A DNA stretch of 64,000 nt from Fomitopsis serialis (Eukaryota; Basidiomycota; Agaricomycetes; Polyporales; Fomitopsidaceae). This document shows, piece by piece, positions 59,391 through 64,000 of this stretch. The notes under the pieces were generated by a model. That model saw only the letters and a list, made by a program, of their open reading frames with translations. It was not told where the DNA came from and did no database searches. Where the stretch lies: positions 1 to 64,000 of the forward strand of contig NW_025955099.1 of NCBI RefSeq assembly GCF_022376445.1, given 5' to 3'. Numbering within the stretch: position 1 is the stretch's first letter; the number at the start of each line of letters is the position of its first letter. The position numbers and the translations under genes were made by a program.

Positions 59391-60594
59391 TCTGACGAGT
59401 GCTGCGTCGACAGCAGTGGGGGTGATGGCGGAGGGTGCAGGTGATGTCATTTGCGGTGCGAGAGCGAGTGTGAAGCGGAGCGGTGGTGCCTCGCCAAAAC
59501 ACAAAACATCCAGTCACTGCGACTGTGATGGATGCTGATGGGTGTGGCGCAGGCGGTCTCTCCCTATTCCGGCGCCGTTGAGGGCACTTCTTGCAGTTCT
59601 GCTTGAGTCCTGCACGGACTTTCCGAATGTGGAGGTCACTCACTGCAGTGCCTCAACATCAATGAAATAGTTGACTGACAGAGGTGCGATATGCGCGCGG
59701 GAGGGGCTTAGCGAGGTGGTGTTACTGTTCCAACGAGCACGACATAGAATCAACTCGTGGATCTGCCAGACTCGGAGAACAAGCTCCTTTCAAGTTGTCC
59801 AAGTAGAAAGAACCACTACGTTCTTCTATCTCTGCTATTCATGAACTGAGTTGCTTTATGTAAGTGATATTCCGTTGAAATGAGTCGCTCGCAAAGCCAC
59901 CGCCTCTAGATCTGTCGACCAGCTCAGTAAGTTCAGACGAAGTCGCAGTGGTGGAGCGACGAGCTTTACACCGCATAACGTCACGCGTGTCGTGTCGAAT
60001 TTGATCACATGACCGCGTCTCGTAGTTTGTGTACAATGTACTTACATGTCAGATTGTGAGCATTTGTTGACCAGGCCCCAATTGGTGTTCGAAGAAGAGC
60101 CCATGTAAACACTGTGCATACTAAGTGGAGTATCTCATCCTAAAGGATATTCGTCGGAATTTGGACCTGAGGCGTGGCAGCTCGGCGTCAGTCTTTGTTC
60201 GGATTGAATCAAATCTGAATCGACGAGTCGACTTACAACCGGACTGGATCGTCTCTAGCCATTGCACAGGCGCCCAAGCCCGTGCCCGGTGGCCCCGGGC
60301 CAGCCGCTGTGCTTCCTCAGAATCCTCTTCCTCACACTGAGCCTCAGAGACGCAACGTCTGACTTGCGGGAAATTCGTATTGTCTGGCTGAGTTTACGAG
60401 ACCATTATAAGCCTCAACAAGTGAGTCTGATTACCATCAACATATCTTCCGAATACTCACTACGCGGCGTCTACCCCTACCCAGCCGTACTACTTAGTAG
60501 TTCACACAGGGACCAGTCATTGCGTGCTGGCAGCGATAGTTCAAGATGCTAGCAAGTGCGTAAGAGCGCCTCCTCATCTATTGTGGAACTCACA
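59391..60594. other. Upstream region shared by the SMP-like and Bbc1-like genes
   Basis: No independent gene was recognised. A proline-rich frame at about 60258-60350 (AQAPKPVPGGPGPAAVLPQN) is preceded by ctctag and followed by a gt. It might be a 5' exon of the Bbc1-like gene, but I could not fix the junction. Confidence 0.35.
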
Positions 60595-62334
60595 ATGTTG
60601 GAAGGTGTCAAGGAGAAGGCCATGAAGGCCAAAGACTACAGCGTCGACAAGGCCACGCACACTCGGGACCACATGGTTAGCCAGCCAAGCAAGAAGATCA
60701 ACTGGGACCCAAACCACAAGAAGCCACCCCCGCCGCCTGTTATGAAGCCAAAGAATAGTGATCTCTACGCGCCTCCTCCGTCCAGGACATCTTCTACCAC
60801 GAGTAGTGCCAGGAACACGCCTTCCAGTCCGAGTCCGCCCAGCGCTCCAGGACCACCACCTCTGATCCGCAGAGATTCGCGCCCTGACAGTGTCTCTCCG
60901 CCTCCTGCTCCGCCTCCGATCTGTAGGCAAACGCGCCCGGACAGTATATCTCCTCCCCTTCCACCACCTCCAGTCCGATCAGTCTCGATCACAAGGTCTT
61001 TAGAGACGATCGAAGATGAGAAGATTGACTGGACAAACTTGTCGCCGGAGGACAAACAAGTCTTCTTCAGCTGGCTGGACGAGTTCTTCGCGAGGTACCT
61101 CAACTTGCCTGTACCTCCACGAAGCGTGGAGGGAACTAAGAAGATCGTCAAGGAACCTGCTACTCCACTGACCTTGGCTGCGCCTGCACCTAGAACGCCA
61201 TCCAGTGTCGCAGCGGTGAGTCTCCCTTGCAATCGCAGCATGCAGGGTCACTCAGACGACATGTAGCCTCCCATATCGAAGTGGTCACGACCGGCCCAGC
61301 CATCTCCTGCGCTCGCCGTCCCAACAGACGGTGCGAGTCTCGCTTGATTACTACAGACTCCGTGTTCATTTGTAGTACAAGACTTCATTATGTCCTACCC
61401 TCCATCGACGCAGTACGGCTCAGCCGCACTTGACGTAGCCATGCACTTTTCGCCGTCTGCTCACTGGGACGACGAGTGGTATAAGAGCTCCAACATGGGA
61501 TTCGTACCGGGTCTGAAGGGGAGGTCCGACACGCGGCAAGTCGCCACAATCACCCAGCCGGACCCCTACACAGCCGTCTTCCACGGCAGCGCTCTCTTCG
61601 CCGATCTCAGCATAGTGTGGTTCTCCGTTTCGTACCCGCTCGCCAGCGAAAGCGACCCCAACGACACCCGCACCGTGCGCCGCGAAGCGCGTTATCTGCC
61701 ACGCCCCTCGCCCATGGACCGCGGCGCCCTTGTCGAAGCAAGTGAAACGTACGGCGAGACCATCGCGTCGTTCGCTGAGAGCTTCGTGGACGCAGGCGAG
61801 TACTGTGCACGGGGCGAGTGCTGGGATCTCGCTGCGAAGGCCATCGAGTGCTTCGAGCAGTACGACTACGTGCCTCCGCCTATCCCAAGCACACTGCGCA
61901 CGCACGGACATCTCATATTTGAAGGGAAGGCGATGGGGAAGGGCAACCAGGTCGGGCGCTGGCGCGGCGGGGACGATCGCGTACGCCGGGGTGACATCGT
62001 CGAATGGCGCAAGGTGCGCTTCGTCATGTCCACTGGCAGGATGACGCAGACGAAGATGCTGGGAAACCCGGACCACACCGCGGTCATCGTGAGCGACGCA
62101 GTCCCGTCCGTGCAGGTGTCGGATGGGCAGTCTTTGAAGCCGGCCGACCTGGGCACGCTGGAGGTGGTTGACCAGAGTGTAAGCACGGGCATCAAGCCGA
62201 AGCTTGACAAGTGCGTCATGAGCGGGTTCGAGGAAGGGGAGGTGTGGATTTACCGGCCGGTGAGTATGCAGGCGTACATCGGTTGTGCATTGCAGGCCGA
62301 ATGTCCGGAGGGAATCAACGCACTCAGGGTGTGA
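60595..62334 (+). CDS. Bbc1/Aim3-type protein with cysteine-proteinase-fold domain
   Basis: The N-terminal part starts MLEGVKEKAMKAKDYSVDKA. It continues into KKINWDPNHKKPPPPPVMKP and a long Pro/Ser-rich linker with several PPxP runs, suited to SH3 binding. Then come IDWTNLSPEDKQVFFSWLDE and the C-terminal domain, which opens TQYGSAALDVAMHFSPSAHW after an intron ending near 61390. That domain resembles the cysteine-proteinase-fold region of fungal Bbc1/Aim3 actin-patch proteins. A possible catalytic Cys sits in YCARGECWDLAAKAIECFEQ and a His in GNPDHTAVIVSD. In yeast, Bbc1 regulates myosin-I and Las17 at endocytic actin patches. No SH3 domain is seen here, and an upstream exon may be missing. 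Near the end, 36 nt at 62260-62295 (gtgagt...tgcag) could be read through in frame or be a very short intron. The stop at 62332-62334 is 48 bp from the stop of the next, convergent gene. Confidence 0.6.
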
Positions 62335-62382
62335 CGCTGAACAGTATGTATGGATATTGCTATCTCTGATGCTGGGCTGTAT

Positions 62383-64000
62383 CTATCTATGTTTAAGTAT
62401 GTAATTTGATGGCCTCACTGTATCGCTGCGAGCGATTCTGTCGAATACGGACGCAACCGCCTGTAAGGCATGGCAATCTTCAGCTTCTCCTGCCATCTGA
62501 ACCACAAGAGACATTCCATACCTCGCAGCTATGCTATGCGCCGTTGACGGCCGGTTCAGTAGCACCTCTACATCAGTGATGTCTTCGGTGGCTCTGCAGC
62601 ATGGTTTGTTAGCAGACAGTACTGCTTCAGTGGAGACTACTTACGGTCTGCCTTCCAATACATCCCGAAGGAGGCGCAATCGTTGACGTATCCCAAGGAG
62701 CGCATTCCCATTCGACGGAACTGCCATTGCATCACAAAGAGACACCAGGGCTTCCAGTGCACCGAGGGCGCCCAGTGGTAACAGATGTATGTCACGTTTG
62801 GCGACGGCTATACATCCGTCCACCAGCCTGCATACGACCCACCACGCGCTCTTGCTGTCCATCTTCTGAGCTATAATATTCACTGCTTCCGAGCTCGAGT
62901 TGCCTGTAGCGGAAACCACCGCATTCTCGATCAGGTCGACGTCGGGGGAGGGCAGCCTCGCCGACATCACAAGGATGGCGGATAGAAGAGAGGTTGCTGT
63001 TACGAGGTTGTCCTCATCTTGCAGTGGTCGCATACAAGAACTCAAGATTTGGATGTCTGCGAATGAAGTATCTGATTTCTTGGTCTTCGACTATGGGTGG
63101 AATGCTTACTATGTTCGTTGGGCGGGAATTGTCCAGAGTAGCGGTAAGCCACGTCGACCATCTCGTCTCCGGCGCCTTGGGAAACGCCCGTTGTCTGTAT
63201 CAAAGCGCAGAGGCGGTCGTAAACCGATGATTGCAGTGGAGGAGTAGCGTAGATGATGTGGTCTAAGGCTTGAAGAATGCTCCTTTGTCGGCTCGCTGAT
63301 GGGGCCGAATCGCCGTGGTTCCGTTGCAGCTGTTCCACCATGTCCAAGCACATATGGCCGAGAGCCACACACAGTTCTGACGATATGGTACAACCACGAT
63401 TAGAGTGTTACTACTTGCCGTAGTACACGGAACGTACCTGGGTGATCCCCAGAAATTTCGGTGCGTTCCGCCAGATGAGTGCAAGGGCTTCTTTGCGGGG
63501 CTCTGGTGACAGGTCTGCGCCGATAAACCAGGCCACATAGCCCTCGTAGACCGAACAGTCTGTTACGGGCATAGCGGAAAGGAGTCGCCCGAGTAGATCG
63601 AGGAGCCTGGGCTCTTCGCGCTGCTGATCGGCCTCGCCCCCCTCTGCCTCGATACGACGGAGCATCTGCAGCGTCAAGTGGCCCATGACAACGACAGAAT
63701 TGTTGTCCATCTCGTCTGCAAGCCACTTCGGCATCGGTCTCTGGCCGGCTGTGGTGTCGATGAAGTGAGCGCGTTCCTGGATTATACGGTAGAAGATAGC
63801 CAGCGCGGAGTAGATGTCGGCGTGGCTGAGGCAGGGCTTGACGACTTGATCGAGGAAGGTGTCACCACCTATGAACTTATCGGCAGCGACGAGCACGTCC
63901 AAGCTGTCTTCGCCCTTACCAAGGCGCCGCAACTTGGCCTTCTCCCTGGCAATCCAGCTTGACCCCGGCCTGATGGCTCTTCCCGCGAACAGGAATGTTC
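62383..64000 (-). CDS. Unidentified helical protein, 5' part beyond right edge
   Basis: This is the C-terminal part of a larger minus-strand gene that runs off the window. Exons in order of translation include a piece up to 63932 (LVAADKFIGGDTFLDQVVKP, HADIYSALAIFYRIIQERAH, LLDLLGRLLSAMPVTDCSVY), a middle exon (HMCLDMVEQLQRNHGDSAPS, VDVAYRYSGQFPPNEH), then LVTATSLLSAILVMSARLPS and KSAWWVVCRLVDGCIAVAKR. The last exon ends RSDTVRPSNYILKHR at 62383-62385. Composition and periodicity suggest alpha-helical, ARM/HEAT-like repeats. There is no signal peptide in view and no catalytic motif. I do not recognise the family. The gene is real, since its exons keep frame across clean introns such as the one at about 62592-62642. 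Confidence 0.6.

Noticed and set aside
1..64000. Transposons, CRISPR arrays, rRNA, biosynthetic cluster
   Set aside because: No transposase or reverse transcriptase motifs, no spaced direct repeats, no rRNA-like sequence and no core biosynthetic enzymes were seen.

Overview
The window reads as nuclear DNA of a filamentous basidiomycete, most likely an agaricomycete (mushroom-forming) fungus. The genes are split by many short GT-AG introns of about 49-60 nt and lie closely packed on both strands. Several products are basidiomycete hallmarks: CaaX-type mating pheromone precursors beginning MDAF, a PH-CRIB-kinase Cla4, and a SET protein with a Rubisco-LSMT-type C-terminus. I cannot name the species. 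I recognise no transposase, reverse transcriptase, tRNA, rRNA or CRISPR array.

Layout, left to right. Positions 1-11,493 are gene-poor and hold only two short pheromone precursor genes on the minus strand: one intact (2312-2422) and one with a single-base frameshift (9230-9357). Then come cla4 (+), CNOT11 (-), the mitochondrial ribosomal protein S19 gene (-), a CsbD/Hmp1-type stress gene (+), a 50-residue secreted peptide gene (+) and a third pheromone precursor (22269-22394, +). Three pheromone genes bracketing a PAK kinase mark this as all or part of a B (pheromone/receptor) mating-type region. No STE3-type seven-helix receptor gene was found, so receptors, if present, should lie beyond the left edge.

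From 23 kb the content is mainly housekeeping. It includes a tandem dihydroneopterin aldolase gene (+), a Tps3/Tsl1-type trehalose synthase regulatory subunit (-), Dml1/Misato (-) facing an F-box gene (+), and a DUF89 damage-control phosphatase (+) converging on an M28 peptidase (-). Next are a multi-pass membrane protein (+), a polyamine-oxidase-like flavoprotein (-), an amidohydrolase (+) converging on a SET-domain methyltransferase (-), a pepsin-like aspartic protease (+), an isoprenylcysteine methyltransferase-like gene (-), eIF2D/Tma64 (-), a repeat-built SMP/LEA-like protein (-) and a Bbc1/Aim3-type gene (+). An unidentified helical protein (-) runs off the right edge.

Functional links that can be drawn: the pheromone precursors need farnesylation and carboxyl-methylation of their CaaX ends, and an ICMT-like gene lies about 30 kb away on the same segment. 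Cla4-type kinases act with Cdc42/Rac in polarity and morphogenesis. Several reading frames are broken by single-base indels in otherwise conserved genes (pheromone 2, the cla4 linker, the Dml1 C-terminus). Part of this may be assembly error rather than biology.
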